In this document: positions 32,501-44,735 of the stretch, one piece after another | Layout of the letters: each line of letters opens with the position of its first letter | Numbering within the stretch: the stretch's first letter is position 1 | Source of the DNA: Trichoplax sp. H2 | Lineage: Eukaryota > Placozoa > Uniplacotomia > Trichoplacea | Assembly: GCA_003344405.1 (NCBI GenBank) | Contig: NOWV01000036.1 | Location: 372,001-436,000, forward strand | DNA: 64,000 bases | Direction: 5' to 3' | The notes under the pieces: generated by a model | What the model was told of the DNA's origin: nothing | The model's input: the letters and a program-made list of their open reading frames with translations, nothing else | Databases searched by the model: none | Program-made: the position numbers and the translations under genes

Positions 32501-35500
32501 ACATGTAAGTATTTTGAATAAAAGAAATAGTTAACGAAGACTCTATTTTTTTTATTATTCAAATTATTAGTATGATTAACTTAAAAGATCAATTACTAAA
32601 CAATAAAATTAGCATTGTCGGTTATTGTTAAAATTCTGTGCCGACCTTCGCGACGTTAGAAAAACATGCCAAAACGATAGCATTAACGGTCTTACTGTCA
32701 TTCCTAAAATTTGAAAAAGATTTATAGGTTGTAATGTAACAGTTACTAAAACAAATTACTAGAAATATTGTAGATGTACTTCTAAAGACTTGACAAAGCT
32801 GTATACAAAGAAATAATTAGGACTCAATCACGACGAGAGGCTTACCATATACTTTTCTTATACAATTCTATCATAACTTCCTGTAAAATAAGTGTGTGTG
32901 TAAAATCAATCAATGACATTCAATAATCGTTTCAACTCTACATAACGGTATACGGAAAATATACCAACTGTTGCGCTTTTATTTTATAAACTACACTTTT
33001 CTCCTATTTGCTACACTACTTTATACTGCACATAGGCAAGAAAAAATAATATCAATCACTTCATACCACAGAATATCGGGTTGCTAAAGCATCACCATCG
33101 CAAAGTACTTTATACATAAATCCTTGCAAAGCCTGTAAACAAAATATATACAATCAGGCATTGCACTAATATGAATCATATCCACATTTCGCAAAAGTTG
33201 CAGATTTGAAATTACTGAATAGATAACAGGTATGTCTACAAACCTTATTAACTTTATTATTTTTGTGCTTCAAATTGATATTACTTATATCAGCTACAAT
33301 GTGATTGTATAGTGTCTTGATAAAAAGGTGAATTAAAAGTTTATGAGCAACAGTCAAGCTTCACTGGATTTAGACCAAGTTTTAAAGTATCAGTTATTAC
33401 GCTAGAGAAATCAAAGATATATATATTGCTAAGAAATTTGTCTTACCTTCCTAAGTAGCTTATCTTTACAGCGAAATAATTCAAAGAATAACTCTAATAA
33501 ACTAGAATAGTAAACAAGCAATTTAATTGAATGACTATTAATTGTAATTAAAATAGATTTTAAGATCTCGTAGATTGATGATATGGAGCTATTAAGAAAT
33601 CAGAACCATTCCATTACGAATATTGAATTGTCGATTATACCTAGTAGGAGATAGTAGATTCTTGTTTCGGATTAAAATTAATGCCCTGCATATGGCCTGC
33701 AACATAAAAGCATAATTAATATTATGGATGCTGAAAGCTTTATTTTACTCCATTTTGATAGCATCACTAACCAATCTCAAGTCAGTATCCAATACGTCTT
33801 GATATTGCCGAATTAGATCGATTAACTCTTGCGGAAATGTATCTAAGTCTTCTGGATAGCAATGAGCGACCTGAAAATGATTGGTTAAAGGTTTCTAAAT
33901 TCTATTCTAATACGTTTGCACTAAAATATTAATGCTATACAACACCTTTCGAAATCTTTACTGATTTATATTACAATGGAAAAGATCGACAAAAAATAAT
34001 CATTACGCAGTAAGAAAGTTGATCCTCTACGCAATATATTGCAGAAAGTACCTGGCTGATGAACATGATTAATTCTATCATAGTTTTCGATGGTTGGGAT
34101 GGCTGCAATTGAAATATCTTCAGATTGGATTGATAGTAGCGATATTGCTGTGTAAACTTGAATCGTCATATCGTGGCAAAAATGAGAAAAATTTGATGAT
34201 TTAAGATGTGCTTGTAGAATTGAAATGGACGGTATAGAATATTTACAAGGTTACAATCATAACTATACAACTTGACCACATGCTATTGCCACTAGATTGA
34301 ATAAAATAACTAACTTCCCAGTTCAAGGCTACACAGAGGAAATTTTAATCTATAGTAATAATGTGCAGTTCTGAGTTTGAACGAAACGCAATAGTTGTCT
34401 AACTAGCAGTCATCAACTCATAAAGTGACTGCGATACTCTTTCGCGTTGGTAATATTCGATTTTGTAAAGCTAACAATTATTCATAGGTTATTGCAGCTA
34501 GAACACCTACGAAAGAAGCAGATTCAATTCTAGCTATAAAATTGACAGAAAATACATAAGATAGTAAAGTGTTTACAAATTAATATACTGCATAGGCTGC
34601 ATAAAACATGCAATAGAAGAGTCGTAGATTCATTTAACTAGCTAGGGAAGAATTTCTGTCACAACCTGAGGTTTCTGCTTTGTTCATTTCATGAGCTGCC
34701 GGTTGTATAGATGTTATGCAAAATTACAAGTACAAACATTAACACGAAAAGTATTTGTATTTACTGCAAGCCTAAGTGAAGGTAAAGTGACTTTCATTTG
34801 TGCTCACTGCTGTGATCTCCAAATAGCCTGTACGGTTGTAGATCAATCAACCTTAATTGATACTGAAATGATCAGCAAATGCCTTGCATCATGTAAAATT
34901 GCATGGTTGTCAGCTGACATCAATCAATGGCGGTTATCAAGATTTACAATGACCTCCATGATTGTTTGATTAGCTTAGCACATTGCAATTTATAGTTGAA
35001 TTGGTGCACGGTAGTTGTATGGCCAGTTGAAGTCATTATAATTTCTATTTAAATTAATCTAAGGCAGCTGCATTTGATTTAGTGCAACTTGTAACGAATT
35101 ATGAGCCATCCATAACTGTAATCCGAGTTCGGGCATTATCTCGAAGCGAATATTACTACAAGCTATGCGTAAGGTGTATAGGTGGATAAAAATGATAAGA
35201 GCTTCTCTCCATTTCATAAAATACCATTAAGAGAAATAGCCTACTATACTACGCAGGGATAATTTTGCATTCGTATTTGAAGTAAATTGCGTTACTGAAA
35301 CTGACAAGGCGCTTTCATATCCACCCAAATTCCAAACATAATTAGTTGCAATTTATTGCAAGCGATATTGGTACTGATAGTAGATTCAACGATAGTCCTT
35401 TGCATCAATTGGTGATCATTACTGAGAATTTTAATCATCTTTAAGATTAATCTAGTACAATCTAAGCTGTGATTTGCAACGTTACATTGCATTGCTAAAG

Positions 35501-35685
35501 GCATGGGCAATTCGCCATGGACGGCATCCAATGTGAAGATTTTCAACACATGATGAGAGATTATCCCATTCAACTATTGCTAGGTGGTCGCTTACCTCAT
35601 CACGATAGGAGCCAGGATCTCTTTTAATATAATTCTGAAGTTGTAATAACGTTAAATTCTCCTGGGTTTTATTTCGTCGACCCAT
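29503..35685 (-). CDS. SDAD1: SDA1 homologue (SDAD1), 60S subunit biogenesis and export factor
   Basis: Twenty-six exons: 35685-35596, 34156-34052, 33870-33772, 33696-33641, 33501-33447, 33315-33244, 33132-33067, 32880-32846, 32703-32646, 32498-32418, 32332-32231, 32135-32066, 31962-31859, 31775-31718, 31631-31573, 31498-31422, 31331-31234, 31169-31093, 31013-30930, 30809-30749, 30664-30495, 30367-30299, 30216-30083, 30002-29843, 29770-29684 and 29550-29503; 724 residues (human 687). SDA1 is a nucleolar protein needed for pre-60S maturation and export. Signature stretches are [53 protein letters not shown], an acidic region in exons 20-21, and the basic tail ending [15 protein letters not shown]. 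All junction phases agree. Exons are small (35-170 nt). Intron 1 (34157-35595) is the only long one. Confidence 0.95.
34157..35595 (-). other. Intron 1 of SDAD1 (1.4 kb)
   Basis: AT-rich intron between RDPGSYRDE and FTQQYRYYQ. ORFs of 60-90 codons inside are not protein-like, and no repeat or RNA gene was found. Confidence 0.55.
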
Positions 35686-36027
35686 TTTCGATTTGCAATG
35701 TCAATTTGATGAGCAAATTTTCCTGCTGGAGATGGTCGACAATGAATGATCACTCGGGCGAAAATGTGTCCTAGAAACCTCCGCCAGGACAAGTATCGGA
35801 CTCTATACGGACAGACATTTGACCATCTCAAGACACGGTAAAGCTTGAGTTGACAATTTATATCCAATCAAGTTCCATACAGGAGCAAGCAAGCAAAGGT
35901 TTTAACTTGGGTTTACACGACACGTGCCAAAACGTATGACAAATGCTAATACCCAGAATCAACCATGCTACTGGCAAGTGTAGTATGATAGCCTAAATAC
36001 GTAATAATACTCGCATTACATGAGTTT

Positions 36028-36099
36028 GGTCCTGTGGTGTAATGGTTAGCACCTGAGACTCTGAATCTCAAGATCCGAGTTCGAATCTCGGCAGGACCT
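36028..36099 (+). tRNA. tRNA-Gln: tRNA-Gln (anticodon CTG)
   Basis: A 72-nt cloverleaf begins GGTCCTG and ends CAGGACC plus discriminator T, giving a full 7-bp acceptor stem. The D-arm region reads TGGTGTAATGGTTAGCA and matches the A box. The anticodon stem GAGAC/TCTCA (with one mismatch-type end) surrounds the loop TCTGAAT with anticodon CTG. The T arm is CCGAG-TTCGAAT-CTCGG (B box). There is no intron and no encoded CCA. A run of ten T starts about 10 bp after the end and should terminate Pol III. CTG decodes CAG glutamine codons. Confidence 0.96.
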
Positions 36100-37180
36100 G
36101 ATGTTCCCTTTTTTTTTTTATTCCTTCCAACAGGAATGATGCGAGAACTATTCCAGTCGATAGATTGGTGATCGATAATGGCTTAATTCTTAAAGTCTAT
36201 TTGAATATTGATGACAAGAATAGATAGAGGATATGCATATTGGAATCCATGATACATGTCAATCTCGACAAGACCTGATATTCCTTTATTATATTTTTTT
36301 CACGATGGAAATGATACTAGAATGGCGACTATTCCTGTTGATGGATTAACGATCGATAATGGCCTATTTGAAAGCTATTTGAAATAGTCGCGACAAGAAT
36401 AAAAAAAATCGCACAGACGATGCATAATTGCATAGCTCAATCCATGATACATGCGGATCTTGGCAGGACCTGATGTTCCTTTTTAATATTTTTTTTTAAA
36501 GAAATGACACTACAGTGGTGACTATTCCTGTTGATAGATTGACGATCGATAACGGCCTATTGAAGTCTATTTTAAATATTCATGACAAGAACAGAAAATT
36601 ATTAAAGTCTATTTGAACATTTATAATAGCAGTAGAAAAATTGCATAGATGATACACATTAGAATCCATGATACATGTGAATCTTGGCAGGACTTGCAGC
36701 TCCTTTTTTATATTTTTTTCCTGGAATGAAATAATACTAGAATGGTGGCTATTCTTGTTGATAGATTAAAGATCGATAATGACCTATTGAAGTCTATTTT
36801 AAATATTTATTACAAGAACAAAAAAATTGTATAAAATATGCATTGCAGTATATGGATTATTAATCCTATCACTGACTCTATTAAGACATACAGCTCTACT
36901 CTACATTATATTACTGTATTGCCTAACACAAATTGCTTTAATTAGCTGAAATCATCATATGCATATTTGAATGTATGATACACGCGAATTTCGCCCGGAC
37001 TTGATGTTCTATTTTTCATTTTTCCATGAAGAAATAGCATGAGAACTATGACTCTTCCAGTTGATAGATTAACGATCGATATCGGCCTATTGAATATTGA
37101 AGTCTACTTAAATATTCATGACAAGAATAGAAAAATCGCATAGATGATGCATATTTGAGTCCATAATACGCGTGAATGTG
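36081..37180 (+). repeat. Tandem array of diverged units that start with the 3' end of tRNA-Gln
   Basis: The last ~19 nt of the tRNA (GAATCTCGGCAGGACCT) plus GATGTTCC-T(n) recur at about 36261 (AATCTCGACAAGACCTGATA), 36453 (GATCTTGGCAGGACCTGATG), 36681 (ATCTTGGCAGGACTTG) and 36987 (AATTTCGCCCGGACTTGATG), with a worn trace near 37155. Each is followed by the same body: GAATGATGCGAGAACTATTC, GATAGATTAACGATCGATAA, AAGTCTATTTGAATATT-ATGACAAGAATAG, and GAATCCATGATACATGTGAA just before the next tRNA end. Spacing is 180-305 bp. No copy after the first has the 5' tRNA half, so only the 36028 gene can be functional. Confidence 0.8.
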
Positions 37181-39521
37181 ATAATGAATACCAAGGATAT
37201 CCGTTATGATCATAATGGCCCGTCATTATTCATAGAAATTGTTATAAGCAACAAGATACTCGATGATATCATAGATTAATTTTTTGACTGTAAGGATTAT
37301 CTACTGTGATGCATGTTAAAATAAATTATGGTTTGCTTCGGAAGAACTTATACAAAACAGTTTAACAAGGTGTTATAAAGTGTATTCAAACATTAAAAAA
37401 TAAGAACTACAGTTTCTTGCAAGCTACAATTTATTTATCATAAATTTGGCTCGTCTTATAACTTCTAAAGACTATCTAGACGTAATCAGACTACGTAAAT
37501 TATCACAATAAAATTGATCATTGATATACAATTACTTACAGAATGATTTACAATTTTAATCTTGAACTAATTTGAGGCTGCTTTACATGTAATTATTCAT
37601 AGACATCTTATCTGGGAATTATTGTTAATTAAGGTTAATTAATGATCTTATCTATGATGTATTTTAGATTTGTATATAGACAATTGCAAAATTTGATAGA
37701 GCTATCTAAGTGATGATAAGAAATTGATGTATACGTTGAAAATTAGTATGTTTCCTTCAATAAAATTGTGCTTTGACTTAGAATAAACTTATCGATAAGA
37801 TTGCGAAATTCTGGTAAGCGTCTAGTGACTGGAGAAGAGCTAACTTATGTAATGAAGTGAAGATAAACAAAATCTGGAAGTCTTGTACTAATTTTAAAAT
37901 ACTTTCTGTTTCTCTTAGTTATTTTGAAATAAAAAATATTAAACATCAAGATATTTCGATAATAAATCGTTAGTTGCTTTTATTAATTCCATTTTTATTA
38001 GCCAAATACGTGATCTACTGTGAAAGAGCAAATTTGCAATGATTACAAACTTACAGCCGGAAGATCAGTTTAATATTATAATTCAATAAATGATTGTTGT
38101 AGAGCAATTAATTTAAAATAGAATGGCTGCTATTGTAGATTCGATGTTCCTCATCCGATATTACAATATTAAGAATATTGTAGAAAATTGTATAGTTTAG
38201 CATAATCATCATCAATATTATTGAGATCATATTGTCATGACTTGATTACTACTGATTCATAAAGACATTAATTATTTAAATAGTTACATCTAGTGAATCA
38301 TAAACAGATTATAAATAAGGATCATAATCGAATTTACACATCAACGTGCAAGTTAGTGTGAAAAAATGTTATCTATGAGCTTAAAACAGAAATAATCAAT
38401 TAAGTGATATCAAGATATTTATTAAATTGTATTTAGCTATCAGTTGTCCATTATACATTATAAGAGGTATAGAAACTCAATAAAATGAAATTAAATGATT
38501 ATTAACGAATAGATATTCATCATTGAATGTAAAATGTTCAACGTTTTGTTGTAGCCTATTAAATTCTATGAATTGAATAAGCCGCTTGCTATAAGTTTCA
38601 TCGAAAAAAGGAAAAAATCTATCTTTTTTTAATTAGCATATGGTTTGCAAAGATAAATTGTACTGCATATATTTAATCATGCATTGTGCAATTTTACTTG
38701 TAATTATTTCTATCCAGCAAATATACGAAATATTAATTAGTTCCAGAGGACATCTGCATTAAAGTAAATAGATGAAACATGAATACATTTTGTCATAGAA
38801 ATATATGCATCCATTATTTAATTGAAATAATATGGACAAATTGACCATGACAGAATATAATGTATAGCTCTCATCGCGTTAATCATGCCAATTTTGATAG
38901 ATAGCCAACTATCTCATTAGATAGGCAAACAGTAAAGATGCATTTACATTTGGTGATATAACACCGATAAAAGGCAGAAGAGCTGAAGAGTATTAAAATA
39001 TAAGTAGTCCATAATAACATATTTTAGAGACTACGAAGAGTTTTCTCTCGGAATAGTTTCTGTTGGATACTGAATAATGGCCAGCAAGCGATCCGTAGTA
39101 GAATTAATCTCACTATCAGATAAATTTTTATATATCAGACAAAATATTTTTGTCTGCTCTACCTCGTACATCAACCTTATTCCTCAGATTAACAAAATAT
39201 ATTCAACTATGATTGGATAGTCATATAGCAGTTAAGGAATAGCGATGACTTTCCCAATTTGTCTGATTTGCGTTTTAAAATGTATCTAATCAGGTAATCT
39301 CCGATTGTCCAACTGATGTATTTCAAAATCCCATTCATGCTTCTAACATGATATTCAATCTATCGATTCCATGGTAATTTCATCATGTTTCATCCTATCT
39401 CCATGTGATCGCAAAACTATCCAGTACTTATGATTTGTCTAATGTCTTTCTTAGTCGAAAATTTCACCATGACATAATTATTTCTGTACAGTAGTTAGTA
39501 TTGATAATTGAAAGAGAAAAT
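37181..39521. other. AT-rich intergenic region without recognised genes
   Basis: This is 2.3 kb of low-GC sequence with no ORF of note, no RNA gene and no clear repeat. Confidence 0.5.
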
Positions 39522-40046
39522 TTAAATAACTGGCAATACTATTCTTGAAGGTAGTCGACTATGTCGTAGCCAATCGACAACCATTCGGTACTTGTAATAG
39601 CTCAAACCATGAATTAGAACTTGTCTTTTCTCCCTCAAACCGGTAAGATTTTCACTATCACTACATTCATCGTCTTGTTCTTCCGTCGTATTATTTTTAA
39701 GTGATTCTCGTTTTTGATATCGTGCTTTCACCCTTTTACGTACTGCCATTAAATCGATACTACTTTCAGTATAGGAACGTTGTCGATTCCATGATTTCTC
39801 GCCAGCTTTTCGATTACTAGATGATCTCTCACTAATATTGGGTAGTCCAATAGACTGGCCTTTACAATCTGATGATTGCTGTATTAATTTCGTGCCAAAA
39901 GTGACACTTTTTTCAGATGATGATTGTATGGAAGTTTTTTTCTGCCTTGCTTTTATTTGTCCACGATCAAAATTTGAGACAGATTCGCTATGATTTGGTG
40001 ATCGTTCTGGTTTCTCTTGCGATCGTTCGGGATTAGATGCGTCCAT
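39522..40046 (-). CDS. Hypothetical basic, Ser-rich protein (174 aa single ORF)
   Basis: A 525-bp ORF in very AT-rich DNA, far longer than chance ORFs nearby, so it is probably coding. The first 90 residues are disordered and rich in Ser, Glu, Lys and Arg (MDASNPERSQEKPERSPNHS), with repeated RS/SE motifs. A basic helix-like part follows (LMAVRKRVKARYQKRESLKN), then an acidic patch (TEEQDDECSDSE) and a compact C-terminal segment (LREKRQVLIHGLSYYKYRMV ... LPSRIVLPVI). No domain or family is recognised. It could be a complete single-exon gene or the first exon of a longer one; possible splice donors near the end are weak. The hydrophobic C terminus (PVI) could be a class II PDZ ligand, which is speculation. 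Confidence 0.5.
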   Translation of the reverse strand: MDASNPERSQEKPERSPNHSESVSNFDRGQIKARQKKTSIQSSSEKSVTFGTKLIQQSSDCKGQSIGLPNISERSSSNRKAGEKSWNRQRSYTESSIDLMAVRKRVKARYQKRESLKNNTTEEQDDECSDSENLTGLREKRQVLIHGLSYYKYRMVVDWLRHSRLPSRIVLPVI

Positions 40047-41740
40047 CTTTGGAGAATACTTGGTAAAAGTGGATAAATACTAATTTTGGCTGCACCTATA
40101 AATAGTAGATGGGAATAAAATTACCAACGTAAATCTAATGATTAATTTATGGCATAGTTAATATCATTAACGTGGTCGATAAAAGTTTCTTATGGCAAAA
40201 ATAGCAACCATGAAATGATTCATTATAGTTAATGTCGAATGATGCAAAGTAAGAATAATGTGAATAGGAAATAATAGAATCGCTCTATCCACTTATTATG
40301 CTTGACTAGCGATCATTAGTAACCATGGGAAAAGATGAACTTTAGCTGATGTTTTATCGAATGATAAAAAATAAAAATAGTAAATTCAGGAGATATAGAA
40401 AGGATAGAATTTCACCATTCAGTCGATAGGTTTAACCATCAAGATTATTATTAGCCATAGGGCGCCAATTAATTTAAGCTTATCATTTAGAATTAATATT
40501 GGAATTTAAGAGTTTCAATTTGCCCATATTTACTCTCTAAACTATAAAATGATAAATTATTGACAATTTTCTGCCTGTCTATGCAATCGATCATTAAACT
40601 TAAATGAAGAGAATGACGTAAAATAACATAATCCACTACCCACGCTTCATAGATCACCAAACAACAGCGAGAATAATTTTAACCTTTTTACACTAAAAGA
40701 AACAATTGGGGGTTCCTATACTTTCTTATTTTTAACAGCATTAGTGATATAAAAGACAATAAACAGGGATGATGTCAAGTCAAAAAATGACTGATTTTAA
40801 CATTCTGGAGATACTTCCAAGAACAAGCCCAATTGTGAAGAAGCAGATTGGCTACTGGAGTGAATAAATGTCGATTGCACACTGGTATACACGTAAAAAT
40901 TAATGTTTCAAAAGCAAAATTTCTGTAATCGTAAATATCATTCAATTCGCCAATAACAAGAAAATTGAATTGAATAGAAAGATTTCCAAAAATAGAATTA
41001 AAACTATCGAGAAATAGGTAGATTTAGCTTACTGGATATGAAGCAATTGAAATAAAACGGGAACCACATCCCTAACAATATTTCACGTTTGCCTTCCTAC
41101 GCAGACTTGAATAAATCTTATTACCGGTTGAGTTAATGTATAATAGTAGCTAATAAAATAATTTTAGAGCTAAAAATAAATTAACGTTATTAGTTTACAG
41201 CAACTAGTGAAGGGAGTAGCTCGCTTTGAAGATGGAAGGAAAATCCTATCCATATTATATATCGGCTTATATAAACTATGTCTTCTGTACAGGCTATGCT
41301 ATAAACAGGAGACTATCAATCGCTCATTTCAATTTAGTTTTCGGTACACGATGGAAAGAAAATGTGAATAGAGTTTAAATCAATTTAAGATATATCGCTC
41401 CTTGCTCATTTAAACCATTTTATATTAACAAGATGATGTAGAATGAGTCCAACAATAGCGTTGATGATTAAGCAATTTTAGCCATAGTATGTTAATTTCA
41501 TTATTCTTAAATGAAATTTATGTCTACCACTACTTTCATGTAGACTTACTGAATCATAACTGCTCATTTACCCGTTGTCTATAACTTAATTTAATTTGAT
41601 TTAGCGACTATGGTAACAAATTGGATAGTTATTTCGTTACTCCAAGTAGTGATAGCGAAGAATAGAATTAGATTTAACTTGATCTCATCGACTACATCGT
41701 AGACTAGAGTATTTCCTTATTCAAATTTCACTTGTCAAAA

Positions 41741-41929
41741 CTAACTTCTCGTGACATAATCTGGTGTGGAAGGGTTATTCCAATCAATATCCTGCAAAAA
41801 TAAAGACAAATTGAAGTAGTCTATTATTAAGTATTCACAGAAAACAACTAATTACGGAAAAATGCTAACTTGGGCTTTTGATATTAAATTAACAAGGGTG
41901 GCAGTAGCATACGTCGTATGGTAAGAAAT
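41741..41929 (-). CDS. Candidate last two exons of an unknown gene
   Basis: Two small exons on the minus strand, 41929-41870 (20 codons) and 41791-41741 (16 codons plus stop TAG), join in phase 0 across a 78-bp intron with donor GTTAGC and a good acceptor TTTATTTTTGCAG. The peptide reads ISYHTTYATATLVNLISKAQ followed by DIDWNNPSTPDYVTRS, which is unusually protein-like for this region and richer in GC than its surroundings. The upstream acceptor (AATTCAAG) is weak and I found no upstream exons. The family is not recognised. It may be the 3' end of a gene with long introns, or a remnant. Confidence 0.35.
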
Positions 41930-42420
41930 CTTGAATTATTCAGCACTTGGATTGAAAAAAGTCGCTGATCTAAACAAATAATTCAAGTACTCAATCGACG
42001 ATAACTTGTATTCTGATTCGTTGTCCCACTCAAATTCTAATTTTTACATTCTTTTCGTACTAGTATGAGATCATTACTTTCCTATCCTTCTGAGATATCA
42101 ATAATTTAAACATCACAACGTAAGGAAAAGAATAATTTAGTTAAGTAACGATTGATAAAAATCTGCAACGCATTATTGAAGATGACGGAATAATTAATTA
42201 ATGATAGCTATAGTTAATAAAGTCACGATAGTCTTCATTTCTTCTACTGTAGGAAAATATAAAACTTCATTGATTAATATATCCAAAGAATGATTAGAAG
42301 ATGTAAATGAAATTAGAGTTATAACTGGCAGTAACTACAATTCTAGTCTAATTCTATTTGGCTACGTGGTAATAAGATTTTATATCTATCCACGCCAGCC
42401 CTGTTCAATTCAAATAATCT

Positions 42421-42855
42421 ATAGTTAGCTTATATTAACTGTGTCTGTTGCACTTAGTGATTTACTATGAAAGACAGTAATCATATACAATACAGAAATT
42501 AATGATAATTGCCAAATCATTATGATCGTAAAGTTAATAAATACGTTTCATGATTATTTAATCATGGTACTCCATGGTTGAAGAATATGAAGAAGAAAAT
42601 AGATTGCAAGTCTAGAGCTCGAGCCTATCTTCAATTTTACAGTTTGCTTATATCAACTTCGTCTGTTGTACTTAGTTATTTACTGTGTAAGACAGTAATC
42701 ATATACAGTACTGACGATTACTGATGATTGCCAAATCAATATGGTCGTTAATTTAATGAATATATTTTGAGATCACTTAACCATGGTACCACATGGTTGA
42801 AAAATAAAAGAAAAAAATAGATTGTAATTCTAGAGTTCAAGCCTATCTTCGACTA
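42421..42855. repeat. Two diverged tandem copies of a ~219-bp unit
   Basis: Copy 1 (about 42421-42640) and copy 2 (about 42641-42855) share GCTTATAT.AACT.TGTCTG, AAGACAGTAATCATATACA, GATTGCCAAATCA.TATG.TCGT, ACCATGGTACCACATGGTTG (copy 1 has ATCATGGTACTCCATGGTTG), ATAGATTG.AA.TCTAGAG and GCCTATCTTC. No coding frame is preserved in both. Confidence 0.75.
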
Positions 42856-43995
42856 GATTTTTTCACTATCCGAGATATTATATCAACAGCATACGCAAAT
42901 ATCTGAGTTATCATGTTTATGTTTCGTAAAGTCGATCTTCAAGTGAGTACCCGTTCGGTATAAATTAATTAAAAGCTTAAAAATAAATTATCTTTTTAAA
43001 TGTAGTGTCATCTAGATAATTCAGCCAACATCTTTCATTATTTCTATTAATTAATGCAATAAGACTAACATGCAACCATTCATTTTTGGGTATATATAAG
43101 ATAAATTAACATTTACAAATGAAACTAAAATAACTTTTTCTGGCTTAGAATTGTAAGTTTCTAGAAAAAAATAAGTGGAGTCTATTGAGTAGAATTTTAT
43201 AATTGGGATCCTAAAGCGGCAAGAAATAGTCCCACAAGTGCTTTATGCTGCAAATTAAATATATCTACCATAAATCATGATAGAAATCGCACCAATAAAT
43301 TACTTAACAACTATTTTAATGAAAAAGCTTTAAATTAATAAATCGATCAAAGTGACCAGATGAAGAAATAAATTGATTTATTACTTTACTTCATTTTTAG
43401 AGACAGCCATTTGTTGACGATGTCGAAAAAATAACTTACCTTATATTATTCAGCACATTAATCATTTATTCTCGGCTAATTAGTAGTTGGCTTTAACTGG
43501 TAAGACGCCAATGAAAAAACGAAAAAAATACACTCATTCCTTCATGGTGATGTCTTTATATATCATCCATCAAGGAAGAACAAAACTTAAATGTTATCGC
43601 TAGGTATAACTTGCTATTTCCGCACAATTTAATTTATTGTTGATTAAAAATAAAACAACAATCTCACACTCCAAATAAGTAAAAATAGATTACAGACAAA
43701 GTCGAGAATTCAATTAATCTTTTTTACCTTCATTCTATAGGATCAAAATAGGTAAAAACCGTTAATAACAATGCCTTTTTCCTGTTCTTCTACCGAGACT
43801 AAATTATAATTTATAATTGTCTTTTTATCTTTGATATGCATAATTGCTATTATGATTGATTTATCGACAACTTGATTTAGCCATTATTCAATGTTGATTA
43901 TCTATTCTTATCTATTATTATGGAAATAATAATAAGATAATTATTTCGATCGCATAGATGATGAAGGTATGCGAAATAATTAGCAATTATCCTAG

Positions 43996-44091
43996 CAACA
44001 ACAGCGACTCCATAATGGATTGGGTTCTAGTCGTTACGATATACAAAGCATGGAGAATCTCAAGGCGTGGATCATTAATTCCATAGCATAA
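43996..44091 (+). CDS. Candidate terminal exon in a GC-richer island
   Basis: After a plausible acceptor (AATTATCCTAG), 31 codons stay open to a TAA: QQQRLHNGLGSSRYDIQSME, then NLKAWIINSIA. Other frames through this island are also open, on both strands, so the choice is weak. The only real sign is GC content above the surrounding desert. No family recognised. Confidence 0.2.
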   Translation, partial: QQQRLHNGLGSSRYDIQSMENLKAWIINSIA

Positions 44092-44375
44092 TTATTGATT
44101 TAAGTGGGATATTATTTAACTTATGAGACGGGATAATATAGGAGCTATTTGATGATAGGAAATACGGTAAGTAAATAACCGTCAACAGCCATCATCCTAT
44201 TCATAAGATACTTTTATCTATGATGATAATTTACTATAATACGTTTACTATTCATGTAAGAACTACTATTTCCTACACTATAGCATTGATATAAGAGAAA
44301 ATGATATATCGTTTAAATGCATTGCCTAAGCTTGTTGAGACGCTAATATTCTCTTCTGTGCTAATGTCCGGTGCT

Positions 44376-44735
44376 ATTATTATTGCTGGCTTAAATTACA
44401 AGAATCTTTATAATAATTTTGTGGTTTAACCGACTTTCTTCTCCGTTAATTAATTGTTTGCAGATTAAAAAATAATAATATCCGCACCTGGTAGGGTTTG
44501 GATGATTATCAAATCATCCTTATACTTTGATCAGGTTTATTGAACTTCTATTATTTCTTCTCACATTTAGTATCCTTTCTTTTATTATTAGTTGGATAGA
44601 TTGGCAGAAGTTTTATAATGGTCATGTAGTTTAATCCATTTTCTTCCCTATTAATTAACTATTTATTGATTAATAGCATGAAAAATAATTATATCTGCAT
44701 TAGACAGAATCAATCAATGATTCGATATTCTTAAA
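44376..44735. repeat. Two diverged direct copies of a ~200-bp unit
   Basis: The segment from about 44376 to 44515 resembles that from about 44576 to 44735. Matched phrases include TTTATAATAATTTTGTGGTTTAACC / TTTATAATGGTCATGTAGTTTAATCC, TTAATTAATTGTTT / TTAATTAACTATTT, and ATATCCGCAC / ATATCTGCAT. Non-coding. Confidence 0.6.

Noticed and set aside
36028-36300. tRNA 3'-end direct repeat read as a phage-type attachment site
   Set aside because: Copies are several and diverged, no integrase gene is near, and the genome is eukaryotic; tandem duplication is simpler.
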